A DNA stretch of 64,000 bases, taken from positions 24,210-88,209 of the forward strand of contig JAUIHT010000013.1 of NCBI GenBank assembly GCA_030432235.1, in the 5' to 3' direction. A program made the position numbers and the translations under genes. This stretch comes from Verrucomicrobiia bacterium (GTDB taxonomy: Bacteria > Verrucomicrobiota > Verrucomicrobiia > Opitutales > Cerasicoccaceae). This document shows positions 19,089-27,615 of this stretch, in pieces. Every line of letters starts with the position of its first letter. Position 1 is the first letter of the stretch. The notes under the pieces are model-generated. The model ran no database searches. It saw nothing but the letters and a program-made list of their open reading frames with translations, and was not told where the DNA came from.

Positions 19089-20165
19089 TTACGCAGATTC
19101 CCGATGGCACTCAAGCGGGCCAATCCCTGAGGCAATCATCAAGGCATTCAACTCATCCAGTGTCTGCAGTCCAACCGGGATCCCAGACTTACGACGGTCC
19201 AACTCGGACTCCATTTCCGGCTGACCGGGGCACATGACCCTCTCGCATCCAAAAGCCGGCGCAAGACCGTTATAGCGGTTAGTCAGTTCCTGTACTCGCC
19301 TCATGAATTGCTCCGGATCCGAGAAGGGCTTTACGTCAATAGCTCCCACCAGTCCGCCGAGGCGACGATTAGCGGAAAGGTCGCCGTACATCTTGGGAAT
19401 ATCGGGGCCATAAGGAGCTCCGGACAGCATGGAACACAGAATATCTATCATCAACCCCATGCCCGAACCTTTGTAGCCCCCGACCGGATAAAGGGCATTA
19501 ATCTGCTTAGGCTCAGTGGTGTCACGCCCCTCTGCATCCACGCCCCAGTCTTCTGGGATTGAAATGCCCTCGTTGGCCGCATTGGCAACGAGGTTCCACG
19601 GCACAACACTGGTCGCCATATCCAGACACACATGGTTGCCCCTAGCCCCAGGGACCGTAATGCAAAGCGGATTCGTGCCACAGAAAGGCTCTCGACTGCC
19701 ATAAGGCAAGACCATCGGATCGACATGGGTAAAAACAAAGGAAATAAATCCTTCCGATGCCAGATCCAGGCCGAAGGGAGCCAGGGCTCCGCAGTGACTT
19801 GAATTGCAAACCGAGACCCAACCCGCACCGCCCTTTCTCGCCAGAGAGGCAGCCTCAGCGCAGGCCCGCTTCACTACCAAGTGACCCAACGCATGGTCTC
19901 CATCCAGAATCCCAAGCGAAGGGGCCACCTGTTTAAAGTGCATCGTAGGATCAACACGGATGCTGCCAGCTTCGATTCGCCTAAGGTAATGCGGGAGTCG
20001 AGCGATACCGTGCGAGTCTGTTCCGCGCAGGTTCGTTCGCACCAGATGTTCGACAACCTGGCCAGCATCGGCACCCGACAAGCCATGTGCGGACAACAGA
20101 CGGGTGCATTTTTCAATCAACTCTGCCGAGTTAACGCAGATCGTTTCATGTGTAATTTTCGCCAT
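19089..20165 (-). CDS. Ldh2/MDH2-family NAD(P)-dependent dehydrogenase
   Basis: 358 residues, standard length for the malate/L-lactate/ureidoglycolate-type Ldh2 family, which is unrelated to Rossmann LDHs. Visible signatures are LRGTDSHGIARLPHY with the catalytic histidine, SSHCGALAPFGLDLA, FCGTNPLCITVPG and GGYKGSGMGLMIDILCSMLSG. It would reduce or oxidise a 2-oxo acid/2-hydroxy acid pair with NAD(P)H, for example pyruvate/lactate-like intermediates or a keto-deoxy sugar acid. It lies upstream of the GntR gene on the same strand, 159 bases apart, with a GntR-type palindrome 25-40 bases before its start, so it is a likely target of that repressor. Confidence 0.9.
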   Translation of the reverse strand: MAKITHETICVNSAELIEKCTRLLSAHGLSGADAGQVVEHLVRTNLRGTDSHGIARLPHYLRRIEAGSIRVDPTMHFKQVAPSLGILDGDHALGHLVVKRACAEAASLARKGGAGWVSVCNSSHCGALAPFGLDLASEGFISFVFTHVDPMVLPYGSREPFCGTNPLCITVPGARGNHVCLDMATSVVPWNLVANAANEGISIPEDWGVDAEGRDTTEPKQINALYPVGGYKGSGMGLMIDILCSMLSGAPYGPDIPKMYGDLSANRRLGGLVGAIDVKPFSDPEQFMRRVQELTNRYNGLAPAFGCERVMCPGQPEMESELDRRKSGIPVGLQTLDELNALMIASGIGPLECHRESA

Positions 20166-20189
20166 GTCAATATGATGCTAAATAAAATA

Positions 20190-20205
20190 AATGTGTATAC
20201 ACTTT
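20190..20205. promoter_or_regulatory. GntR-type operator AATGTGTATACACTTT (motif G)
   Basis: The core GTGTATACAC is a perfect palindrome and the site matches the 17266 copy at 14 of 16 positions. It lies 25 bases upstream of the Ldh2-family start on the minus strand, where it would overlap or follow the promoter. Confidence 0.65.
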
Positions 20206-20342
20206 TGAAAAGAAAAAAATGCGCCGCCAAGGATTTGTACGTATCCAATCATCGCAAAGACGACACATCCTCGGCGTTTTTATCATTCAACCCAGGCTAT
20301 GCTGTGTGAGAAATATAGTTTGGCTGGCCGGGAAAATCGCTC

Positions 20343-20357
20343 ATGTTAGAATAACAT
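20343..20357. promoter_or_regulatory. Palindrome ATGTTA-N3-TAACAT (motif T, copy 4)
   Basis: Perfect 6-bp arms around GAA, 74 bases upstream of the sialidase-like gene start at 20431. This is the closest of the six copies to a start codon. Confidence 0.6.
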
Positions 20358-20430
20358 ACCGATGCACTTGCCCATGAATTTGGGTTGTGAATCATGATTG
20401 TCCCTTATCAACTCCTCGATAGTAAGCATC

Positions 20431-21711
20431 ATGAAGTGTATCTCTCTCGTCTCCTTCCATCAGGCAACAAAGCTCCTTCGACATCCCCTTTACGCTGGTG
20501 TACTCTACCTGGCACTGACCTTGTCGGCTCAAGCCGACGACCCGGCTATGTCGCCTGCCGAATTATTTAAGCCGAAGTCGGAAGCCGACCTCTCCGCGCC
20601 TCGTGATTTTCAGGGCATTCCCGGCCTGGCCGCGACGCCCAACGGGCGCCTGTGGGCGCTCTGGTACGGTGGCGGCCACGACGAGGGACCGCTCAACTAC
20701 GTCATGCTCGCTTACAGCGACGATCGAGGTAACACATGGTCAGATATTGAGCTGGTTATCGACCACGTTAACCCCCACGTCCGCACCTTTGACCCCGTCA
20801 TCTGGACCGCGCCGGATGGTACCCTGTGGGTCTTCTACGCACAGGCCTACGGCTGGTGGGACGGCCGCGGAGGCGTCTGGGCGGTTACCTGTTCCAATCC
20901 CGATTCCGATTCGCCAACTTGGTCAGAGCCGCGCTACCTGACAGATGGGATCATGATGAATAAGCCGACCGTGCTCAAGGACGGTCGCTGGCTGCTGCCA
21001 GTGGCGATGTGGAGTCATGAGCCCAAAGACAAAGAGGGCTATCCCGAGCGTCATGTGCCCGAAAAGTATAACCATTGGGATCCCAGCAAAGCCGGCACCC
21101 TCGTAGTAGAATCGAGCGATAACGGTAAAACCTTTCATCAGATCGCACAGATACCCACCCAGGATGTCCGCTACGATGAACATATGATCGTGGAGCGCAA
21201 CGACGGGAGCCTGTGGCTTCTTATTCGCGGCCTCAAGGGTATACTGGAAACCACATCCACCGACGGTGGCAAGACGTGGACCACGCCGGAGTTGGTAGGC
21301 ATTCCGCATATCCGTTCCCGTTTCTTCATTCGTCGACTGGATTCGGGTGAGCTCCTGCTCGTGCGCCATCAGACACCCGAGGAAACCGGGATGTCCCAGA
21401 AGGATATCAAGGATAGAATCACCCGTAAACGCCCCTCGGCTGACCGTTCGCACCTCACCGCATATCTCTCCCGCGACGATGGGAAGACCTGGGAAGGTGG
21501 GCTGCTGCTCGATGATCGCACCCAGATTGCCTATCCTGACGGCGACCAGCTTGAGGACGGCACGGTGGTCATCGCCTACGACCACCGACGCAAGGATGAG
21601 CGCCAAATATTTTGCATCAGTTTTACCGAAGAGGATATCAACGCGGGCAAGTTTGTAAGCCAGGATACCGGCACCCCCCACCTCGTTAATCAGGTTCCGG
21701 CCAGTGAATAG
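20431..21711 (+). CDS. Secreted BNR-repeat (sialidase-like) protein
   Basis: About 426 residues from the ATG at 20431, preceding a signal peptide (HPLYAGVLYLALTLSAQA). Three Asp-boxes are visible: SDDRGNTWSDI, STDGGKTWTTP and SRDDGKTWEGG. The N-terminal strand FQGIPGLAATPNGRLWALW resembles the RIP region of sialidases, but glycine stands where the catalytic arginine would be expected. It belongs to a different BNR subgroup from the 2195 and 10618 proteins. It would act outside the cytoplasm on a glycan. It is followed after 27 bases by the isomerase gene, apparently in one operon with the FG-GAP gene. Confidence 0.8.
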   Translation: MKCISLVSFHQATKLLRHPLYAGVLYLALTLSAQADDPAMSPAELFKPKSEADLSAPRDFQGIPGLAATPNGRLWALWYGGGHDEGPLNYVMLAYSDDRGNTWSDIELVIDHVNPHVRTFDPVIWTAPDGTLWVFYAQAYGWWDGRGGVWAVTCSNPDSDSPTWSEPRYLTDGIMMNKPTVLKDGRWLLPVAMWSHEPKDKEGYPERHVPEKYNHWDPSKAGTLVVESSDNGKTFHQIAQIPTQDVRYDEHMIVERNDGSLWLLIRGLKGILETTSTDGGKTWTTPELVGIPHIRSRFFIRRLDSGELLLVRHQTPEETGMSQKDIKDRITRKRPSADRSHLTAYLSRDDGKTWEGGLLLDDRTQIAYPDGDQLEDGTVVIAYDHRRKDERQIFCISFTEEDINAGKFVSQDTGTPHLVNQVPASE

Positions 21712-21738
21712 GCATTGGCACGAGCGAGGCATACCCGC

Positions 21739-22692
21739 ATGAAGCCACCATATAATGCGGCCAAAGCGCCTTTATGGTTTGAGCCGAGCCTTCTTTTATC
21801 CGAGGCGTTCTATCCCTGGTACGAGAGATGTGAGGTCATGATAGAAGCCATGGAATCCGTCGTTAGCGAGGGGTTCTTCACGCGCATTGAGTGGATGGCG
21901 TCAGAACTGCCCGTAAATCAGCACCGACGTATTTGTAAGCTGCTTGAAGACAGCGGCTGTGAGCTCTCCCTCTGGGCCCCGCCTGAGATCGATTCACCGG
22001 AACTCAGCCTGTCGTCGCTCGATAAAACGGTGCGGAGCGCCGCCGTCGAATCCATGCGCCGCCTGATCGGTGATGCGCTGGCTTGTGGTGCCAGCGCCGT
22101 CTGTGTTCGCAGTGGTCCGGACGTGGAGGGGATTAAGCGATCAAGCGCCCTTCAGGCACTCGAAGCCAGTCTGGTGGCGCTGTGCGAAGAGGCCGAGCAG
22201 TCCCCCCGACTCGAGATTCTGCTGGAGCCATTAGACCGGGATGCCCACAAGTACATGCTGGTCGGAGGGGCGAAAGATGCCATCGCACTCGCACGCCGGG
22301 TGCGTGTAGCCTCTCCCCGCTTCTCCCTGTGTTGGGACAGCGGGCACATGTTGCTCAACCACGAGGACCTACTGGAGTCGCTGGAGTTCTGCTGGCCCGT
22401 ACTCTCGCAAATTCACATCTCCAGTCCGGTGCTGGCCCCACGACATCCGTGGTTTGGCGACACGCACATGTGTGTGGGCGAACCAGGCAGCGTGGTCGGT
22501 GCGGGCGAGGTGGCGGCCATACTCCAACGGACGAAGCAACTACAGGACGACAGCGACCGGACTATTGCCATCGCCATCGAGGAACGTAACTGGCCGGGGA
22601 AACCGGGTCGGGAGTTCGTGCGCCACGCACAGGAACTGCTGACTACAGCTATCGCACGAGTGGCGCGGGAGGAGCGAGTGGATGCCTGTTGA
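21739..22692 (+). CDS. Sugar phosphate isomerase/epimerase family TIM-barrel protein
   Basis: About 317 residues from the ATG at 21739; a TTG at 21715 would add eight. It has the xylose-isomerase-like (AP-endonuclease 2) barrel pattern with metal-ligand motifs EILLEPLDRDAHKY, SLCWDSGHMLLNHEDL, QIHISSP and AIAIEERNW. Family members isomerise or epimerise sugars, keto-sugars or inositols using a divalent metal. No signal peptide is visible, so it is cytoplasmic. The gene overlaps the next one by 11 bases, which indicates translational coupling. The exact substrate is not recognisable. Confidence 0.8.
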   Translation: MKPPYNAAKAPLWFEPSLLLSEAFYPWYERCEVMIEAMESVVSEGFFTRIEWMASELPVNQHRRICKLLEDSGCELSLWAPPEIDSPELSLSSLDKTVRSAAVESMRRLIGDALACGASAVCVRSGPDVEGIKRSSALQALEASLVALCEEAEQSPRLEILLEPLDRDAHKYMLVGGAKDAIALARRVRVASPRFSLCWDSGHMLLNHEDLLESLEFCWPVLSQIHISSPVLAPRHPWFGDTHMCVGEPGSVVGAGEVAAILQRTKQLQDDSDRTIAIAIEERNWPGKPGREFVRHAQELLTTAIARVAREERVDAC

Positions 22693-23701
22693 GAAGACGA
22701 TTCTCGGTCACCTGCCTATGGTCTATGCTGTCAGCGCTCAACGTATCGGCGATCAGCAGGTGTTTCTGGCTGCCACGGAATTGCATGGGCCCTGCCTAGC
22801 CTTTAATTCCTCTGACCCCAAACCCGTGGAAGTGTGGGATCGACCCGGTGGAACCATGAGCCTGGTCCCGGTGCACGACGGGAGTGGGCGCTTTCTGGCC
22901 ATTCAACAGGCATGGCCGATCTACCATTTCGAGCACGCCAGAGTTGTGGATGTGCGTCCCACCGATAGCACCGCACATGTCTGGCAGTCGGCGAATGTCC
23001 TCGATCTCCCTTTCGCACATCGTCTGGCGTTGTTCGAGGGCTGGGTCATTGGTGCTACCATGGCTGGCGGAAAGACGGCCCAGGAGGACTGGTCATCGCC
23101 CGGCTCCGTTATCGCTGCACCGCTTCCGTCCGAATGGGGTACACCGCTGCGACCAAAGGCCATTTGCGAAGGCATCCGTCGTAATCATGGCATGACCACA
23201 GCACGGCTCGACGGTCTGTCGCGTCTGTTTGTGTCGGGCATTGACGGTGTATTCATGCTGACAGCCCCGCCTCAGGATGACGGGGAATGGGCCTGTCGGC
23301 GGTTACTCAACCACGATGTCAGCGACATGGCCGTCTTCGACATTGATGGCGACGGCGAGCCCGAATTGATCACCATCGAGCCGTTTCACGGCGACTGCCT
23401 GGTCTTCTACAAGCGCGTTGGCGGGGGATGTTGGCGCGCGGTGGCCCGATTAGCGATCAACTTTGGCCACGTTGTCTGGGCGGGGAGTTTGAACGGACGC
23501 CCGGCATTGATCGTCGGCAATCGAGGGGGGAATAAGGCTATTGTCCTCATGCGTCCGCGTCGGCAGGGGACGCTGGAAATGTCGATTGAAACCCTCGACA
23601 CCGGAACCGGGCCGGCCAACATCGTGGTAATCGGCTCAGATACGATCCTCTCCGCTAACCATGCTGCCGGCGAAATCGCTCTCTACCGAGTCAGGGACTG
23701 A
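22682..23701 (+). CDS. FG-GAP/VCBS-like repeat protein without signal peptide
   Basis: 339 residues beginning MPVEKTILGHLPMVYAVSAQ, with no signal sequence. It has repeated beta-propeller blades and one clear calcium-type loop, AVFDIDGDGEPELITIEPFHG. The start overlaps the upstream isomerase gene by 11 bases (frame +1), so both are made from one transcript. Related propellers are normally exported, so the missing signal is notable: either it is cytoplasmic, like its coupled isomerase partner, or the true start lies elsewhere. It may be a propeller-type epimerase or lyase; the function is unknown. Confidence 0.7.
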   Translation: MPVEKTILGHLPMVYAVSAQRIGDQQVFLAATELHGPCLAFNSSDPKPVEVWDRPGGTMSLVPVHDGSGRFLAIQQAWPIYHFEHARVVDVRPTDSTAHVWQSANVLDLPFAHRLALFEGWVIGATMAGGKTAQEDWSSPGSVIAAPLPSEWGTPLRPKAICEGIRRNHGMTTARLDGLSRLFVSGIDGVFMLTAPPQDDGEWACRRLLNHDVSDMAVFDIDGDGEPELITIEPFHGDCLVFYKRVGGGCWRAVARLAINFGHVVWAGSLNGRPALIVGNRGGNKAIVLMRPRRQGTLEMSIETLDTGTGPANIVVIGSDTILSANHAAGEIALYRVRD

Positions 23702-23779
23702 TGGCTCTGCTATATCGTTACCTGTGACTGTAATATTCCCAAGAAAATCAATAAGGCCCTAAAGATAGTCCAAATCACG

Positions 23780-23923
23780 ATGAATAGAGCAGCTACCAGC
23801 TTGGCGGCAACCTACTTGTTATTGGCTTCGGCTTTTTGGGTATTGGAAAGCCTGGCGAAAGTTGTTGATCGGCCGAACATTATTTTCAGTATGGCTGATG
23901 ATCTCGGATACGGTGACCTTTGA
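23780..23923 (+). pseudogene. Sulfatase N-terminal stump truncated by an insertion sequence
   Basis: 47 residues: a signal-like segment followed by RPNIIFSMADDLGYGDL, the unmistakable N-terminus of a type I (S1) sulfatase with its metal-binding Asp-Asp pair. The stop TGA at 23921-23923 is formed by the first three bases of the IS3-family remnant. No continuation of the sulfatase is visible to the right of the element, so the rest was deleted and the enzyme is dead. Confidence 0.85.
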
Positions 23924-24378
23924 CCCGCTCCCTTAAAACTGATCCGCGGTAGTGTGATTATTTTTCTGGCCTAGTTGGGTTTAAACGAAAGAAATCCGAG
24001 CAATGGGCAGACGAGGGAAACGATACAGCGAAGAGCAAATCATCTAAGTGCTGCGACAGGTTGATGGTGATCGCAAGATCGTGGAAGTCTGCCGCGAGTT
24101 AGGGATGAGAGAACGGACCTATCACTTGCGGAAAGAGCAGTACACGAGGGGATGGACATCAATGAGCTGCTTAACACTGAGATATTTTTCTCCCTGCCCT
24201 AGGGCAGGTAAAAGCTTGAACAATATCGCCTCGATTATAATACTCATAAACCACACAATTTGCTGGGCTATCGGTCTCCGGCTGAATACGCCCAGCAAGC
24301 TGTATCCAAAACGATAACCACCCGACACGATCAGAGAAACCTAACACCACTACTGCACTGAAGATCGGGAGCAGGTCA
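23921..24378 (+). mobile_element. IS3-family (IS407-like) insertion sequence remnant, internally deleted
   Basis: The 458-base element is bounded by imperfect terminal inverted repeats: TGACCCGCTCCC at the left end and the reverse complement of GGGAGCAGGTCA (24367-24378) at the right, 11 of 12 matching. Inside lies orfA (MGRRGKRYSEEQII from 24003), interrupted by TAA at 24045, with a frameshift before GMDINE. This is joined directly to the C-terminus of orfB (KLEQYRLDYNTHKPHNLLGY with SPAEYA). The middle of the element, including the DDE core, is missing. No target duplication is visible at the ends, consistent with a deletion that removed flanking sulfatase sequence. Confidence 0.85.
24003..24359 (+). 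pseudogene. Transposase orfA/orfB remnant (IS3 family)
   Basis: The helix-turn-helix part of orfA (VLRQVDGDRKIVEVCRELGM) has one nonsense codon and one frameshift. It is fused to the last about 50 residues of orfB, where the conserved YNxxxPHxxLGYxSPAEYA signature of the integrase core C-terminus is intact. Over 200 residues of orfB including the catalytic triad are gone. It is non-functional. Confidence 0.85.
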
Positions 24379-24479
24379 TCATCAAATCTGGATTAACTTA
24401 AGGATTCCAAACAGTTTTTTACCTTTGAATGGGAATCATCTATTAACCATAGAACCCTACCCGCGCTGGGTGCTTCGTA

Positions 24480-25526
24480 ATGGCCAGTTCTAAAATATCT
24501 GTAGGCCTGGGCCAGGTTGCGGCCAAGGCGGGAGTATCGGCGATGACGGTCTCGCGAGTTTTCCGAAACTCGCCGCATGTTTCGCCGGAAATGCGCCGTC
24601 GAGTTGAGGAGGCGGCAAAGGCTCTTGGCTATCGACCAGATCCAAACATTGCACGGCTGATGGATTTGGTGCGTTCGCGACGCACTCGGCATTCTCACGC
24701 TGTACTGGCTCTGGTGCGAGACGATTTACTTAATAGCGAGTTACACAACGAGGCTTACCGATACATATCAATCGACGATATCCGTAAGGGGGCCGAGAAG
24801 TGGGGCTACGACGTGGCTGAGTTTTGGTTGGGCAAAAATGATTTGAAACCTGAACGATTGAACGAGATTTTATTAGCCCGCGGCATTGAGGGTATCCTCA
24901 TTTCTCCACAGTCCATCGGTTCGTTTTCTGCCAATCTGGATTACTCATGTTTTGCATCAGTTACCTTTGGGTACGGGCTGAGCACACCTCAAATTGATCG
25001 GGCTAGCACGAATATGATGGATGGCATACTGACCGCGATGCGCGTACTGGAGAAGCGGGGTTATCAACGTATCGGAGTCGCTGTCACACAATGGGTGAAC
25101 ACACGTGCCGACCACACATATTCGGGTGCGGTTCTGCATTATCAGCAAGGAAAAGCGAAGTCACAGCGAGTACCGTTTTTCTTATTGCCACATGATGAGC
25201 TTGAGCTGAACAAGAAGAAATTTTGTGAGTGGGTGAAACGATACAAGCCAGATGCCATCATTACCTTTTATAAACCTGTCGTGGGCTGGCTACGCGAACA
25301 GCTCGGTCTGCGCATTCCGCAAGATATTGGGCTGGTGGCCCATGACTGGGATCCTGGCATGACTGAATTTGCGGGGATTGATCATCGTCGCGAGTACGTA
25401 GCTGCCGCCGCGGTGGACATGCTGGCGCGTCAACTCCAGCATAACGAACATGGCATACCGGAAGTTGCGCGGCAGATACTTATCCCACCGCGATTTGTGG
25501 ATGGCCCGAGTATACGCGAAGCATAA
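24480..25526 (+). CDS. LacI family transcriptional regulator
   Basis: 348 residues. The N-terminal LacI helix-turn-helix and hinge are clear: LGQVAAKAGVSAMTVSRVFR then VEEAAKALGYRPDPN. A periplasmic-binding-protein-like effector domain follows (ILISPQSIG, RGYQRIGVAV, DIGLVAHDWDPGMTEFAGID). It probably represses or activates nearby glycan genes in response to a sugar. It follows the IS remnant by about 100 bases with no recognised operator of its own in that gap. It is one candidate for the protein that binds the TGTTA-N3-TAACA palindromes, some of which lie within 3 kb on both sides, although that motif lacks the central CG usual for LacI proteins. Confidence 0.9.
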   Translation: MASSKISVGLGQVAAKAGVSAMTVSRVFRNSPHVSPEMRRRVEEAAKALGYRPDPNIARLMDLVRSRRTRHSHAVLALVRDDLLNSELHNEAYRYISIDDIRKGAEKWGYDVAEFWLGKNDLKPERLNEILLARGIEGILISPQSIGSFSANLDYSCFASVTFGYGLSTPQIDRASTNMMDGILTAMRVLEKRGYQRIGVAVTQWVNTRADHTYSGAVLHYQQGKAKSQRVPFFLLPHDELELNKKKFCEWVKRYKPDAIITFYKPVVGWLREQLGLRIPQDIGLVAHDWDPGMTEFAGIDHRREYVAAAAVDMLARQLQHNEHGIPEVARQILIPPRFVDGPSIREA

Positions 25527-25537
25527 GCTTCTAAAAG

Positions 25538-26293
25538 TTATTCGAACCCTCTCCAACGCTCAATGGTCAGAGTCTCGAGGTAATCAGGGCCAACCGACTT
25601 TACCGCGCCATCGGCCATGAGGACATTCATGTGGCCCTTGTGCCGAAAAGACAGGTATTTCATCTCCTCTGGTGCTTTTTCCATATCAGAGACGACTTGC
25701 TGCCATCTCGCGAAATAGTTGCTCTGTACGTTAAAGGTGGGAAGTAGGGGTGCATCGTACACGAGAGGCGTGTTCCCGGGGTCTGCAATTGTCTGGATAT
25801 TCCGGGCAATAAAGCGCGATGTAGCGAGGCCTTCCCCAGATATACCATACATTGCCTCGCTGCCGTTGTAGGCCATTTTAATCTCACCCCTGCCAGACTT
25901 GCCAGTGGGAGTCTCCGCGGAAGGGCAGACAAAGATTTCATTATCCCATACATGGTTAGAAGCATTTGCCCGGCGAGACTGGGGCAGATACTCTTCGAGA
26001 TCACGAGACCAGCGGGAATTGGGCGATTTGGTGATAGGCTGTATCGTAGGGTCGGTAGCGCGCGTGGCGATGGGGAGGTTGCCGTCATGATCGGCTGCAT
26101 AGAGATGCAGCGTTGCCATGATCTGACGGAGGTTGCTTGTACATTCAGTCTGATGGGCGGACTCGCGGATGGAACCAACAAGAGGGATGAGTATGGCAGC
26201 AAGCACACCGATGATAGCGATGACGGCGAGCAACTCGATCAACGTGAAGGCGCGATCAGAATGAAAGCGGGATATAGGAAGGGCGTGGCGCAT
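25538..26293 (-). CDS. Type II secretion-like prepilin with H-X9-DG region
   Basis: About 252 residues from the ATG at 26293 (frame open to 26341). A short basic leader precedes the prepilin methylation segment FTLIELLAVIAIIGVLAAIL, with the conserved glutamate at mature position +5. The C-terminus has HKGHMNVLMADGAVKSVG, the H-X9-DG motif of the DUF1559-like group abundant in Planctomycetes and Verrucomicrobia. These proteins form pseudopilins or unknown surface structures. The gene follows the PEP-CTERM gene on the same strand with about 60 bases between, so the two are probably cotranscribed. Such genes are typically many per genome, so a specific role cannot be assigned. Confidence 0.88.
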   Translation of the reverse strand: MRHALPISRFHSDRAFTLIELLAVIAIIGVLAAILIPLVGSIRESAHQTECTSNLRQIMATLHLYAADHDGNLPIATRATDPTIQPITKSPNSRWSRDLEEYLPQSRRANASNHVWDNEIFVCPSAETPTGKSGRGEIKMAYNGSEAMYGISGEGLATSRFIARNIQTIADPGNTPLVYDAPLLPTFNVQSNYFARWQQVVSDMEKAPEEMKYLSFRHKGHMNVLMADGAVKSVGPDYLETLTIERWRGFE

Positions 26294-26355
26294 AAGCTCG
26301 AACAGAACCAATACGTGTTGCGGGGATATGAAGCTGAGCACTAGGGGGCGCCGTA

Positions 26356-27237
26356 TCAGGCACCTTTTTTATAGCGTCTGATACCGAGCCCGATAAGGGC
26401 AGTGAGGCCGACGATGAATGCGAAGCCGGAGGGCTCGGGTACCACGCTGACATTAACGTTGTCGACGAGGCCGTCACCGAAAGCGTTGCCCCAGGCAAAG
26501 GCGATCGTATCGAAGTCAGACACCAGATAAGTGGTTTCCTCAAAGCTGGTGGTTACCGTATTTACACCATCAGTGATTGAGTAGGAGATGTTCAGATTGC
26601 CACTTCCAAGAAGTTGTACCGCTACAGTGATATCGTAAGCCGTATTTTGAACCATAGCGAAAGTGTCCTCTGGGGTAATAGTGGAAAGAAGCCCACCGGT
26701 CGTACCGCCAACCCAGCCATTACCGCTGCTCAAGGAGGAGAAGATGGGGCCGGCGTCTTCAGTGCGCCCGTAGGTGGAAACTTTTTGGTTCGCAGGGTTA
26801 ACAAAAAAACCGTAGCCACTCATCACAATATTTGGGTTCCCGTCTGATGTTAGTTGGGAACTGCCGGAATGAAGCAGGCCGATACGCAATATCCTGTCTG
26901 CGTCACTGGGGGTTATAGAGCTTGGGGTGATGTTGAGCGTAGCTGTAATGGTTTCTCCGGCGGACAGAGAGATGGGCGAATTCGTGGGGGCGTAATAAGC
27001 AACTCCGTGACGAATCGTGGCGCTCGTTGGTCCATTCTCAAGTGCGTATACCCCGGGAGAGGTCTCCACCATGCTTAGGTTATTGAAGGACTGAAACCAC
27101 TGTGCGGAATCAGGCAGGTCCTGGATTTCGCGGCTGCCGTTGCTAAAGTCCTGATCCAGGATCACTGTGGCATTCGCGCAAAGGGGCAGTATTACAGTCA
27201 GGGCGAGGGTCTTCATGGATGTTCGTACGATATTCAT
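26356..27237 (-). CDS. PEP-CTERM protein with one copy of the new domain
   Basis: About 294 residues from the ATG at 27237 (alternative 27216; upstream extension unlikely). The signal peptide is KTLALTVILPLCANA. The middle about 235 residues are the uncharacterised domain of 8318 and 10618 (DLPDSAQWFQSFNNLSMVET, IRHGVAYYAP, GYGFFVNPA, FAWGNAFGDGLVD). The C-terminus is a textbook PEP-CTERM sorting signal: VPEPSG, a hydrophobic stretch and RRYKK. It would be exported and processed by an exosortase for surface display. GntR-type and TGTTA-type palindromes both lie upstream. This is the only copy of the domain with a sorting anchor. Confidence 0.88.
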   Translation of the reverse strand: MNIVRTSMKTLALTVILPLCANATVILDQDFSNGSREIQDLPDSAQWFQSFNNLSMVETSPGVYALENGPTSATIRHGVAYYAPTNSPISLSAGETITATLNITPSSITPSDADRILRIGLLHSGSSQLTSDGNPNIVMSGYGFFVNPANQKVSTYGRTEDAGPIFSSLSSGNGWVGGTTGGLLSTITPEDTFAMVQNTAYDITVAVQLLGSGNLNISYSITDGVNTVTTSFEETTYLVSDFDTIAFAWGNAFGDGLVDNVNVSVVPEPSGFAFIVGLTALIGLGIRRYKKGA

Positions 27238-27285
27238 GGGATAGTCGGTATAGTTTTGGGGTTTGTGATAGCGTGAAGTAACACA

Positions 27286-27301
27286 GAAGTGTATACACAA
27301 T
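27286..27301. promoter_or_regulatory. GntR-type operator GAAGTGTATACACAAT (motif G)
   Basis: The core AAGTGTATACAC matches the 20190 and 17266 sites. It lies about 50 bases upstream of the PEP-CTERM start on the minus strand. Confidence 0.6.
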
Positions 27302-27356
27302 AGATTTATTCAGGAAAAATATGGTAGTACAGCCTAAATAAGTCAAATGCGGCATC

Positions 27357-27371
27357 GTGTTATGATAACAG
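27357..27371. promoter_or_regulatory. Palindrome GTGTTA-N3-TAACAG (motif T, copy 5)
   Basis: TGTTA/TAACA arms surround TGA. It lies 120 bases upstream of the PEP-CTERM start. Confidence 0.55.
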
Positions 27372-27600
27372 AAGAGGTGTGGGACGAGTTCTGCGTGAGT
27401 TGTAAGCGAAAGCTACCTTATCGATGAAGACGCCTCCTAAAGTATTGCGTCAGACGATTACAATTGTGTCGAGCTCCCCAAAAACCTGGAATCGCTTTCC
27501 TCAAAGCTGATATTGATAGTATCATCCCATCGGTGAGCATTTAAGGAATATCGAGAGGGCCAATAGCAAGCCGCTAATCCAATCGTCATACACAGCACTT

Positions 27601-27615
27601 ATGTTAGTATAACAC
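27601..27615. promoter_or_regulatory. Palindrome ATGTTA-N3-TAACAC (motif T, copy 6)
   Basis: TGTTA/TAACA arms surround GTA. It lies 108 bases upstream of the sulfatase start at 27723, close to the distance of copy 5 from its gene, as if the two copies serve the two divergent promoters. Confidence 0.55.
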
